From: Candidatus Latescibacterota bacterium
GTDB lineage: Bacteria > JAAXHH01
Direction: 5' to 3'
Assembly (NCBI GenBank): GCA_022821935.1
Contig: JAJECR010000070.1
Location: forward strand, 1-6,127
Length of the DNA: 6,127 bases
Shown here: piece after piece, positions 1 through 6,127 of the stretch
Layout: every line of letters starts with the position of its first letter
Numbering within the stretch: position 1 is the first letter of the stretch
Notes under the pieces: generated by a model
The model's database searches: none
Seen by the model: only the letters and a program-made list of their open reading frames with translations
What the model was told of the DNA's origin: nothing
Made by a program: the position numbers and the translations under genes

Positions 1-500
1 GAGCCCTTGGTGCTGATATCCAGAAAGGCGGTCATGACGCCCCACACCGTTCCGAAGAGGCCGAGAAAGGGGCACACGCTTCCCGCGGTGGCCAGTATGG
101 GCAGTCGTTTTTCGAACCGGGCCAGCTCCCGGTGGGCGGCCAGCCGCAGGTCGCGATAGACGGATTCCACCAGGTCCTGGCCGATTTCCTTCGACCGGCC
201 TTCGTTGCCGCCTGGAGGGGAGAAGACCGACTCGTGCTTCTCGTACACCTCGCGGAAGACAACGGCGGCGGGACTGCAGGGCCACTTCGAAGCGACGGTG
301 TAAACCTGGTCGTAGTCGCGCCGGGACTGAAAGAATGCGAGGAAATGCCGGGACTGCGCCTGGGCCCGGCGGAAATACCGCCAACGCTCCGCCATGATCG
401 CCCATGAAACGACAGAGAAGATCAGAAGGACAATGATAACGACCTTGGCGACGGTGCCCGAATCCAGGATCAGATTCAGGATACTGATTTCGGAAGACAA
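1..500 (-). CDS. tolQ: TolQ/ExbB-family proton-channel subunit, 3' part missing (window edge)
   Basis: Inner-membrane subunit of a proton-driven motor. In the Tol-Pal system TolQ with TolR uses the proton gradient to energise TolA and maintain the outer membrane; ExbB does the same for TonB. The visible 166 codons include a first membrane helix at about residues 17-38 (rich in V, I and L, ending SWAIMAERW), a cytoplasmic region, and the start of the second helix with the family signature PFLGLFGTVWGVMTAF at residues 144-159. In E. coli TolQ the Thr of the GLFGTVWG motif (T151 here) lines the proton path. The N-terminal pattern resembles TolQ more than ExbB, but ExbB is not excluded. The start is inferred as TTG at 500: a TAA stop lies four codons upstream, no ATG or GTG occurs between, and the first in-frame ATG (393-395) would remove most of helix 1. 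An AAAGGG at 513-518 is a possible but distant ribosome site. The stop lies outside the window, so this is a cut gene, not a pseudogene. Confidence 0.85.
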   Translation of the reverse strand, partial: MSSEISILNLILDSGTVAKVVIIVLLIFSVVSWAIMAERWRYFRRAQAQSRHFLAFFQSRRDYDQVYTVASKWPCSPAAVVFREVYEKHESVFSPPGGNEGRSKEIGQDLVESVYRDLRLAAHRELARFEKRLPILATAGSVCPFLGLFGTVWGVMTAFLDISTKG

Positions 501-551
501 AGCGCTTTCTTACCCTTTCGATCGATCTCGCGTCCCGTGCACGGCGGCTTG

Positions 552-581
552 AAAGTAAGAACCCGGAAGTCTCCGTGTCAA
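552..581 (-). promoter_or_regulatory. Candidate sigma-70-type promoter for tolQ
   Basis: On the minus strand an exact TTGACA (576-581) is followed after 18 bases by TACTTT (552-557), which matches the -10 consensus at only three of six positions (T1, A2, T6). It lies in the 111-base gap between the dehydrogenase stop and the TTG start of tolQ, with about 50 bases left for a leader. The perfect -35 box and the position support it; the weak -10 and the unknown sigma preference of this organism argue for caution. Confidence 0.3.
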
Positions 582-585
582 GCAC

Positions 586-606
586 TACGGGGCCCTGTAC
601 GGGGCC
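586..606. repeat. Short direct repeat with a weak hairpin after the dehydrogenase gene
   Basis: The nine-base unit TACGGGGCC occurs at 586-594 and again at 598-606, a 12-base period, just downstream of the TAG stop at 612-614. The same stretch can fold into a 5-bp stem (591-595 with 602-606, six-base loop). No T-run follows on the minus strand, so it is not a standard intrinsic terminator. It could be a weak transcript-end structure or chance in GC-rich DNA. Confidence 0.3.
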
Positions 607-611
607 GGTCC

Positions 612-1583
612 CTATGCCCTTATCAGCGCGACTTCGACGGCCAGGTTCGGATGCCCGTCGATCAGTTCGAGGGCTTCGGCAATGCGATGCACGGGAAACA
701 CATGGGTGAGCAGGGGACGCAGCCTGACCGCGCCGATGCCGACAAGTTTCAACCCCTGTTCCACCAGGTAGGGGGTTTCGAACGGCTGTTCCCGGCCCAT
801 GATCAGGTGCAGCGATCGCTTGGACCATTCCCGCATTTCGATGGATACGGGATTTGTCACAGGTTTGAGGACGACGAGCTTCCCGCCCGGCCGCAGCGTC
901 GCCGCACATTGGAAAAAGGAAGTTTCGTTACCGGCGCATTCGAGACAGACATCCACACCCCGGCCGCCGGTCTGGTCCATGACGCGCCGGTGGGCGTCCT
1001 CCGTGGAGATGTTAACCACAGTGTCCGCGCCCGCGTCCCGCGCGCGCGCCAGCCGCGTCGCGTGCAGGTCCGCCGCGATGATCGTCGTCGCACCCGATAT
1101 GCGCGCGATCTGCGTACTCAGCAGGCCGGTGGTCCCCGCGCCGCTGATGAAAACCGACCGGTCCTTCACCTGTGCGCGTTCCATCCCGTTCAGGACCGTC
1201 GGCATCAGCGCGGCTATGGCGCCCTCTTCAAAACTGATGCCGACCGGCAATTTTACGACGTGGTACGCGGGTACGCTGTGGTATTCGGAAAAACCGCCGT
1301 CGGTATGACAGGCGACGACGCGGTCGCCCGGAGTGAGCGCCTCCACGCGCCCCCCCGCCGACTCGATGATCCCCGTGAAACACCGGCCCAACGATACATG
1401 GCGGCCATTTGCAGTCGGCCTGGCCGGTATGGCCGATACCGGTGTGCCGTCGACATCGGCGACGCCCCGGTGAGACAGGACGCACGCCCGTGCCTTGAGC
1501 AGCACTTCCACGTCGCTGCAGGAAGGCACGGGCCCGCTGGATACCTCCGGATTGCCATCCGTATCCAGCGTCAGTTTCTGCAT
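612..1583 (-). CDS. Zinc-ligand-poor medium-chain dehydrogenase/reductase (MDR)
   Basis: A 323-residue member of the MDR superfamily (alcohol, sorbitol and threonine dehydrogenase relatives), probably a soluble NAD-dependent oxidoreductase of unknown substrate. The N-terminal GroES-like half contains the PGDRV turn (85-89) and GGFSEY (96-101). The Rossmann half has GAGTTG at 148-153, and D172 at the end of the second strand, which in this family favours NAD over NADP. It continues with ECAG (215-218) and RPGG (231-234). Odd points: the usual catalytic-zinc motif CGxDxH is replaced by CVLSH (C34, H38), the GHE motif reads GRC (66-68), and the structural-zinc lobe with four cysteines is absent, the chain running directly from VVACHTD into GGFSEY. 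It may therefore bind no zinc or bind it in a non-standard way. The ATG at 1581-1583 is preceded by TGAGG with a 5-base gap, and the in-frame region upstream has no other ATG before a TAA. The stop is TAG. Neighbours give no clear pathway. Confidence 0.85.
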   Translation of the reverse strand: MQKLTLDTDGNPEVSSGPVPSCSDVEVLLKARACVLSHRGVADVDGTPVSAIPARPTANGRHVSLGRCFTGIIESAGGRVEALTPGDRVVACHTDGGFSEYHSVPAYHVVKLPVGISFEEGAIAALMPTVLNGMERAQVKDRSVFISGAGTTGLLSTQIARISGATTIIAADLHATRLARARDAGADTVVNISTEDAHRRVMDQTGGRGVDVCLECAGNETSFFQCAATLRPGGKLVVLKPVTNPVSIEMREWSKRSLHLIMGREQPFETPYLVEQGLKLVGIGAVRLRPLLTHVFPVHRIAEALELIDGHPNLAVEVALIRA

Positions 1584-1693
1584 GGCGGCCTCATCATCGT
1601 ACAGAATGCGATCCGGATCCGGCGCTTTTAATGACCTGGAGAGCCGGGAAACGGGTTACCTGTTCATCCCGCCGCGAACCGGCCGGTCTCCGG

Positions 1694-2626
1694 CTACCAG
1701 TATTCCTCGAAGTGTATATTCCCCTTGTCCCTTCGATGATCCGCCTTGAATCCGCGCGATTCAAGCAGCTCGACCATGCCGGTGGGCGTGGGGTAGGACT
1801 TGTCGCCCTCCCTGGTGTAATTGGGCACGCCGATCATGTCGGGGTTACCACAGATGTACACGTGGGTCCTGTCCGGGTCCAGGACGATGCCGGTACTTTC
1901 TTCCAGTTCCCCGGTCTTTACGAGGTCCTGTATGTACACCTTGCGATCGAGGTTGTGCGCCTCCCGGGTGGTCAGCGTGATGTAGTGGTAGTTCGAGTGA
2001 ATCCGCTCCAGCCGCTCGTTGGTATCCTGGTAACCCAGGTCCCGGGCGTATCGTACGCAGACCACCGATATGATGTCGGGCTTGTGGTCGTTGCGCATCA
2101 GATCGGCGATCATGCAGTTGTGGGGCGCCTCTCCGGTGCCGGTCGCGGCGAAGATGACCTGGTCGCCCGGCCCCACGTGTTCCAGGGTGTAATGACCCGT
2201 CACCTTGGGCCCCATAAAGAGCCGGTCGCCTTCCTTCAGCATCCACAGCCTGGGCGTGAGGGAAGGGTCCTGGCCCTCTTCGCCGTCACGGGCCACGAGC
2301 GTGATGTAGAACTCGTAGTAATCCATGTCCCCCGGTTCCAGCAATTGGCCGGGGTCGTCCTCGTACATGGGAAAGGACATGGAGTAGGCGCGGCGGATGA
2401 GCTTCGTCTTGAGGTTCTCGTTTACATCCTCGTTATGGGCCGGATCGTTGGTGGGCTCCCAGTCGCCCAGGCCGAGGGTCGTGTACTGTCCGGGCTTGTA
2501 CGGCGGGAGTTCGTCGTCCGGCTTCACCCGGATGATCCACAGTTCGGGATTCAGTTCATGGATTTCGGTCAGTGTGGCGTTATAGTGTTGCTCCCTTAGG
2601 GCCTTGATCTCTTCTGACGTATGCAT
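1694..2626 (-). CDS. fpr: Ferredoxin/flavodoxin-NADP+ reductase, Fpr type
   Basis: A cytoplasmic FAD enzyme that passes electrons between NADP(H) and ferredoxin or flavodoxin. Numbered from the chosen ATG it has 310 residues. PGQYTTLGLG (45-54) and RRAYSMSF (78-85, the RxYS motif) bind FAD, TGTGEAP (162-168) and CGNP (259-262) form the NADP site, and the chain ends EEYW, the terminal aromatic residue expected to stack on the flavin as in E. coli Fpr. The family member usually has about 250-260 residues; the excess includes an acidic insertion at about 55-75, between the first FAD strand and RxYS. A longer reading frame opens at a GTG (2678-2680), but that codon sits inside a hairpin and lacks a ribosome site. 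The ATG at 2624-2626 has GGCAGGT just upstream and begins an N-terminus that fits the family. The stop is TAG. No ferredoxin or flavodoxin gene is visible, so its partner is unknown. It lies 82 bases after the upstream envelope gene. Confidence 0.9.
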   Translation of the reverse strand: MHTSEEIKALREQHYNATLTEIHELNPELWIIRVKPDDELPPYKPGQYTTLGLGDWEPTNDPAHNEDVNENLKTKLIRRAYSMSFPMYEDDPGQLLEPGDMDYYEFYITLVARDGEEGQDPSLTPRLWMLKEGDRLFMGPKVTGHYTLEHVGPGDQVIFAATGTGEAPHNCMIADLMRNDHKPDIISVVCVRYARDLGYQDTNERLERIHSNYHYITLTTREAHNLDRKVYIQDLVKTGELEESTGIVLDPDRTHVYICGNPDMIGVPNYTREGDKSYPTPTGMVELLESRGFKADHRRDKGNIHFEEYW

Positions 2627-2676
2627 GTATACCTGCCGTGTCTCCGTGTATAGGCGTTGGTGAATCGACGGGGGAC

Positions 2677-2694
2677 ACACCGGTCGGCCGGTGT
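2677..2694 (-). other. Perfect 7-bp hairpin between the barrel fusion gene and fpr
   Basis: ACACCGG, a four-base loop CCGA, and CCGGTGT form a perfect stem on the minus strand, starting 14 bases after the TAG stop at 2709-2711. Five of the seven pairs are G-C. No run of T follows, so it does not match a classical intrinsic terminator. It could slow or partly end transcription, or protect the 3' end of the long upstream message. It overlaps the alternative GTG start of fpr, which supports the downstream ATG. Confidence 0.5.
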
Positions 2695-2708
2695 TCGGGG
2701 AGAGTATC

Positions 2709-5700
2709 CTAGAAATCGGCGCCTATCGTAAAGAAGAACTGGGTGTCGTTCAGCGCATTCCTCAGACGGTACGAACGCGTACCCGGGAACTCGGATTCCA
2801 GTCCCCTGGGCACGTTGGGGAGGTTTTCGGCGTTGTACCATGACGGCCGCCTTCCCAGGTCGAATTGGCGGGCGATGTCGAACTTCAGGATCAGGAAGCC
2901 GACGCGCGCCCGCGCACCGATACCATAGGCCACGGCGACCGGCCCTCCCGCCAGTTCTTCCATCGTACCCGGCCCCAGCCCGTTCGACCTGACCAGCCTG
3001 CCGTCGACGAACTCGCCCACGTTGGGGTAGCCCGCGTACTGATTGGCCTGTACGGCGCTGGTGTTCTGGTCCCACGCGCTTCCCACGTCCACGAACAGCG
3101 AGCCCCGAATCTGCTGGAAAGCCAGTGGAAGCGGCCAGCCCATGGCCAGCACTTCGATCAGTGGAAACCGGAACTCCGCGTTGGCCATCGCGACCTTGCT
3201 CCCCCAGACGGACCAGTAGTTGGCGCCCCGAAAGTCATAGGGGCCTCCGAAGGGATAGAGTTCCTGGTCGCGCCCTTCGCTGGCCAACCCAAACAGGCGG
3301 AAGGCAAAGGCGTAGCGCTGCAACACGTTGAAGTACGATCGGTAGTCGATGACGGCACGTGTAAACTGCAATTCGCCGAAGGTCGGTATCACTTCCATGC
3401 GGCCCCGGGCGCCGGCGATCGGGCCGGTAACGCCATAGAGGGTGTGATCGGTGACCAGGGCGATGCTGGGTTGAATGAAATTCACGCTGCCGAGGTTCCC
3501 GCGCCTGGTTCGACGGATGCCGAAGTAATTGAAACTCACATCCACCAGTTCACGCGTCCTGTGCACCCCCTGGACGCCCAGTTCGATGCGGCTGAATTGA
3601 CTGAAAGGCCGGCTTATGAAAAGATGAACGCCGCGGTTGATCTGGGTGGTCACCTGGGTAAGGATTGGACTCTGGTAGTTGTAGAACAGGTCGTAACTGT
3701 ACTGAAACGCCGCCACGCTCCAGTTGACGCGCCGGGTCAGGTTGGTGTATTGAAGCAACAGGTTCGCATCCGTCAGGGATCCGAAAACGTTGGCGCCGAC
3801 AAGAATCTTGTGGTTGTTCAGGATATCGCTGAAGGACAGCAGGGAACTGCCCACCAGGCCGACGTTCGTGGCGTAACCGGCGTTCCCGCCAATATAATCG
3901 AGGCCGAAACGGGGGGAGTACTTCTTCTTCTTGAAGGTGCCGTCGATCCAGGCGGTCGTGTCCGGCAACTCGCCCCCCGGTCCGATGCCGCCCGTGACGG
4001 GTCCGAAAGGAAACTCCGGTTCCTGGAGGAGTTCGGTACTTTCCGTTTCATCGGGACCTTCGTCCGGCGGCGGTGTTTCCTTTGCGGACGTCGTATCGGG
4101 AGACGCCGTAAACACGGTCCGGACCGTGCTTGCTTTTTCCCCCTCCGCGTCTGTAACCGATTGCCCCGTCCCGGACGCGGCATCCGGCGACGTGGACAGG
4201 GTATCGGCGAGCGCAACGGCGGTGTCCGGTGAAGACGCTTCGCCGTCCCCGGCGGCCAGCGTTTCTTCCGTAGGCTCGGTCCTCCGGGGCGGAGCGAGCA
4301 GCTGCCCCGACGGCGCCGCGCCGGGCGTCGCCGCCACGGCGTGATCGTAAGGTTCTTTCATCAGCGAAACCGGATCGGAGATGGCGAACAGGTCGAACCC
4401 TCCCCAGGACAGGGAAGAAAAGACCAGGCGGTCCGCCTTCTGCGCCCAGGTGATGGCGGGACCGGCGGCTGTAACGTTGGTCACTCCGGTCAGGATATTG
4501 GTAATCTGATAGGTCTCTCCGGACTTCGAGTCCCAGATGAAAATGTTGGAGATACCGGTGCGGTCCGAGATGAAGGCGATCTTCTCGCCATCGGCGGACC
4601 ACTGCGGTGATATCCCCTTGCCGATCTGGTCGGGAATCTTTTCGATCTCACCGGTGGCCAGGTCGTAGAGCGCCAGTTGCTGGTACCCGAAGGTGAGCGT
4701 CCTGAAATTGGTCACATCGCCCCGGTCCGTGGAGAAGGCGATCTTCTTGCCGTCCGGCGACCATACCGGATCGCGGTCCGCGTACCTGTCGCGGGTCAGG
4801 GCCTTCAGATTGCCGCCCGTGGCGTCCACCACGTACAGATCGGACTGTCCGCCCTGGAGGCCGACGAAGACCAGCTTGCTGCCATCGGGCGACCAGCTCG
4901 GCGACGTGGCGCCGTCCAGGTTGACCTTGATGCGCCTGACCACCTTCTTCTTCCTGACGTCCATGACGTACAGGGCGTCCCGGGCCCCCACCTTGGCCGG
5001 GAAGGCGATGAACTGCTCATCGGGCGACCAGGAGATGGACGTGGAGAAAAACCGGAGTGACTCGAAATCGGCCGATCGTTCCCCTTCGACGAGTTTCGAG
5101 ATGACCTCGCCGTTGATGGCGGAAGCGAGATAGATATCGTTGTAGAGGCTTTTATTCGAGATGAATACGAGTTTGTCGCCCCGCGGCGAAATCGCCGGCG
5201 CGAGGTGCAGGCCCGCCCGGGATTCCCGGACGTCGGTCAGCTGCCGCGCAAAGGCCTGGGGCTTTTCGTAGTCCTTGATCTGCGGAAGGTAGGTCTTGCG
5301 CACGTGCTCGTTCCACTCGTCGGACAGCTTCTCGATATCCTTGCCGATGGAGGAACGGAAGGCTGCATCCACATTTCGCATGCGTCCCATCTTGCGGAGT
5401 ATCTCGCCGATCTTGCGGTCTCCGTACCGGTTCGCGATGTAGGTAAACAGGGCCTGGCCGAACCGGTATACGCCGAAACTGTAGTCCATGGCCGGTATGG
5501 TCGGGGGAAGGTAACCCTGCAGCGCGGCGTCCCGAAGCCACATGTGGGTATACGCGTCTATACCGCCCAGGGACAGGTACTCCGCCATGCCCTCCATGAA
5601 CCAGAGGGGGGCGACGAAGGCCATGGGATTCAGGATGGAAACCCCGGGACCCGCGCCGTAGAGTACGTCTCCCTGGAAGGCGTGGACGAGCTCGTGGGTG

Positions 5701-6110
5701 AGCACGTGCTCGAGTTCCGCGTAAGACCCGGTAAAGGGAAGCAATATGCGGTTCTTGTTGAATTCCGTCACGCCCCCGGTGCCTTCGCTGATAAAACCGG
5801 ACAGGACATTGGTCTGCTGGAAGTCGGTATGGGAGGCGTAGAAGATGATCGGGACCTTGTCGCTGAATCGGTGCCGGAGTATGCGGCTCAGACGATTGTA
5901 CGACCGCTCGGCCATCCTGGCGGCATCGTAGGCGGCTTCCTCTTCTCCCTGATAGTAATAGATCTCGAAGTGGGGCGTGGATATGACCTCCCACTTGAAA
6001 TCCCGGTACTGGACCTTGTTCCGGCCGAAATAGTCCCCCTGGGCGAGAACCGCGGCCGGCGTGGCCAGCAGGCACAGGACCACCAGCATAATCCGAAACC
6101 GATTTGGCAT
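2709..6110 (-). CDS. Exported MA-clan peptidase-like / TolB-like propeller / Omp85-like barrel fusion
   Basis: An 1133-residue envelope protein. Residues 1-23 are a signal peptide with a cleavage site after VLA and no lipobox. Residues about 40-285 are a gluzincin (peptidase MA-like) domain: HELVH at 139-143 gives two zinc ligands and the catalytic Glu, and WFMEGMAEY at 170-178 offers E173 as third ligand. Residues about 300-580 hold six PD40/TolB-type blades, each with a motif like SWSPDGSKLVF (near 306, 360, 406, 450, 504 and 555). Residues about 585-725 are a Pro/Ala/Thr/Ser/Glu/Asp-rich linker. After KKKK (727-730) comes a roughly 400-residue barrel related to Omp85/BamA: FGGPYDFRGANYW (954-966) matches the conserved loop-6 RG motif, NAEFRFPL (977-984) and GSLFVDVGSAWD (1003-1014) are typical strands, and the end FFFTIGADF resembles the BamA beta-signal. 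No POTRA domain is apparent. The ATG is preceded by AAGGAG (6118-6123) with a 7-base gap. Similar fusions are known as uncharacterised proteins in several environmental phyla; substrate and function are unknown. Proteolysis of envelope proteins or assembly/export are inferences. Confidence 0.85.
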   Translation of the reverse strand: MPNRFRIMLVVLCLLATPAAVLAQGDYFGRNKVQYRDFKWEVISTPHFEIYYYQGEEEAAYDAARMAERSYNRLSRILRHRFSDKVPIIFYASHTDFQQTNVLSGFISEGTGGVTEFNKNRILLPFTGSYAELEHVLTHELVHAFQGDVLYGAGPGVSILNPMAFVAPLWFMEGMAEYLSLGGIDAYTHMWLRDAALQGYLPPTIPAMDYSFGVYRFGQALFTYIANRYGDRKIGEILRKMGRMRNVDAAFRSSIGKDIEKLSDEWNEHVRKTYLPQIKDYEKPQAFARQLTDVRESRAGLHLAPAISPRGDKLVFISNKSLYNDIYLASAINGEVISKLVEGERSADFESLRFFSTSISWSPDEQFIAFPAKVGARDALYVMDVRKKKVVRRIKVNLDGATSPSWSPDGSKLVFVGLQGGQSDLYVVDATGGNLKALTRDRYADRDPVWSPDGKKIAFSTDRGDVTNFRTLTFGYQQLALYDLATGEIEKIPDQIGKGISPQWSADGEKIAFISDRTGISNIFIWDSKSGETYQITNILTGVTNVTAAGPAITWAQKADRLVFSSLSWGGFDLFAISDPVSLMKEPYDHAVAATPGAAPSGQLLAPPRRTEPTEETLAAGDGEASSPDTAVALADTLSTSPDAASGTGQSVTDAEGEKASTVRTVFTASPDTTSAKETPPPDEGPDETESTELLQEPEFPFGPVTGGIGPGGELPDTTAWIDGTFKKKKYSPRFGLDYIGGNAGYATNVGLVGSSLLSFSDILNNHKILVGANVFGSLTDANLLLQYTNLTRRVNWSVAAFQYSYDLFYNYQSPILTQVTTQINRGVHLFISRPFSQFSRIELGVQGVHRTRELVDVSFNYFGIRRTRRGNLGSVNFIQPSIALVTDHTLYGVTGPIAGARGRMEVIPTFGELQFTRAVIDYRSYFNVLQRYAFAFRLFGLASEGRDQELYPFGGPYDFRGANYWSVWGSKVAMANAEFRFPLIEVLAMGWPLPLAFQQIRGSLFVDVGSAWDQNTSAVQANQYAGYPNVGEFVDGRLVRSNGLGPGTMEELAGGPVAVAYGIGARARVGFLILKFDIARQFDLGRRPSWYNAENLPNVPRGLESEFPGTRSYRLRNALNDTQFFFTIGADF
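3936..4358 (-). other. Low-complexity linker-coding segment within the barrel fusion gene
   Basis: This part encodes residues about 585-725, between the last propeller blade and the barrel. It is poor in large hydrophobic residues and rich in Ala, Pro, Thr, Ser, Asp and Glu. The tripeptide SPD recurs (SSPDTAVA, STSPDAAS, TASPDTT), and the segment carries a net negative charge. This predicts a disordered periplasmic tether. In a typical Omp85 protein folded POTRA domains precede the barrel; here the sequence before the barrel looks unstructured. The segment ends at a short lysine run next to the first barrel strand. Confidence 0.7.
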
Positions 6111-6117
6111 CTGGAGT

Positions 6118-6123
6118 CTCCTT
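6118..6123 (-). promoter_or_regulatory. Strong ribosome binding site of the barrel fusion gene
   Basis: AAGGAG lies seven bases upstream of the ATG at 6108-6110 and fixes this start, which also opens directly onto a well-formed signal peptide. It is the best Shine-Dalgarno sequence in the window; the other three genes have weaker ones. The promoter must lie beyond the right edge. Confidence 0.8.
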
Positions 6124-6127
6124 GAAG

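Noticed and set aside
132..407. Plus-strand open frame of 91 codons at the left edge
   Set aside because: Opposite the TolQ-like coding region, whose family signature is unmistakable.
1613..1622. Ten-base palindrome CCGGATCCGG upstream of the dehydrogenase
   Set aside because: It has no loop, no conserved operator context and no second copy; likely chance in GC-rich DNA.
537..1631. Plus-strand open frame of 364 codons opposite the dehydrogenase
   Set aside because: Arg/Gly/His-rich translation without domain signs; a shadow of the minus-strand MDR gene.
1631..2599. Plus-strand open frame of 322 codons opposite fpr
   Set aside because: Low-information Val/Gly/His-rich translation, fully antisense to a clear Fpr reductase.
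2627..2680. GTG start at 2680 extending the Fpr protein by 18 residues
   Set aside because: The codon sits in the hairpin stem, lacks a ribosome site, and the extra residues do not resemble the family N-terminus.
2865..4232. Plus-strand open frame of 455 codons opposite the barrel fusion gene
   Set aside because: It lies wholly antisense to a gene with clear domains. Its translation shows no recognisable motif, and its openness follows from GC-rich codon use on the other strand.
5205..6125. Plus-strand open frame of 306 codons opposite the signal peptide and peptidase region
   Set aside because: Antisense shadow; the minus-strand frame has a signal peptide, an active-site motif and a strong ribosome site.

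Overview
The window holds four genes, all on the minus strand, covering nearly the whole 6.1 kb. In transcription order they run from the right edge to the left. Base composition is GC-rich, roughly 60% by eye. The protein types point to a Gram-negative bacterium with an outer membrane and a Tol-type energised system. The first gene combines a peptidase, a propeller and an outer-membrane barrel, an architecture I associate with FCB-group and related environmental phyla such as Gemmatimonadota, Latescibacterota and Ignavibacteria. That placement is an inference from memory of the family, not from a search.

Layout: (1) 6110-2709, a complete 1133-residue exported protein. It has a signal peptide, an MA-clan (gluzincin) zinc peptidase-like domain with HELVH and a downstream WFMEGMAEY motif, a six-blade TolB-like propeller, a low-complexity acidic linker of about 140 residues, and a C-terminal Omp85/BamA-like barrel ending in a typical beta-signal. 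(2) 2626-1694, a ferredoxin/flavodoxin-NADP+ reductase of the Fpr type. (3) 1583-612, a medium-chain dehydrogenase/reductase whose NAD-binding fold is intact but whose zinc ligands are largely missing. (4) 500-1, the N-terminal 166 codons of a TolQ/ExbB-type proton-channel subunit with a probable TTG start, cut by the window edge.

The gaps between genes are 82, 110 and 111 bases, so co-transcription is possible but not tight. The gap after the first gene contains a perfect 7-bp hairpin. The gap before tolQ contains an exact TTGACA box with a weak -10, suggesting that tolQ, and presumably the rest of a Tol cluster outside the window, has its own promoter.

The most interesting item is the large fusion. 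It appears to put a predicted protease and a propeller on the same chain as an Omp85-type barrel, with no visible POTRA domain, and it lies three genes upstream of a TolQ-like gene. The two oxidoreductases between them show no obvious link to envelope function. No mobile elements, CRISPR arrays, tRNA or rRNA genes were seen.
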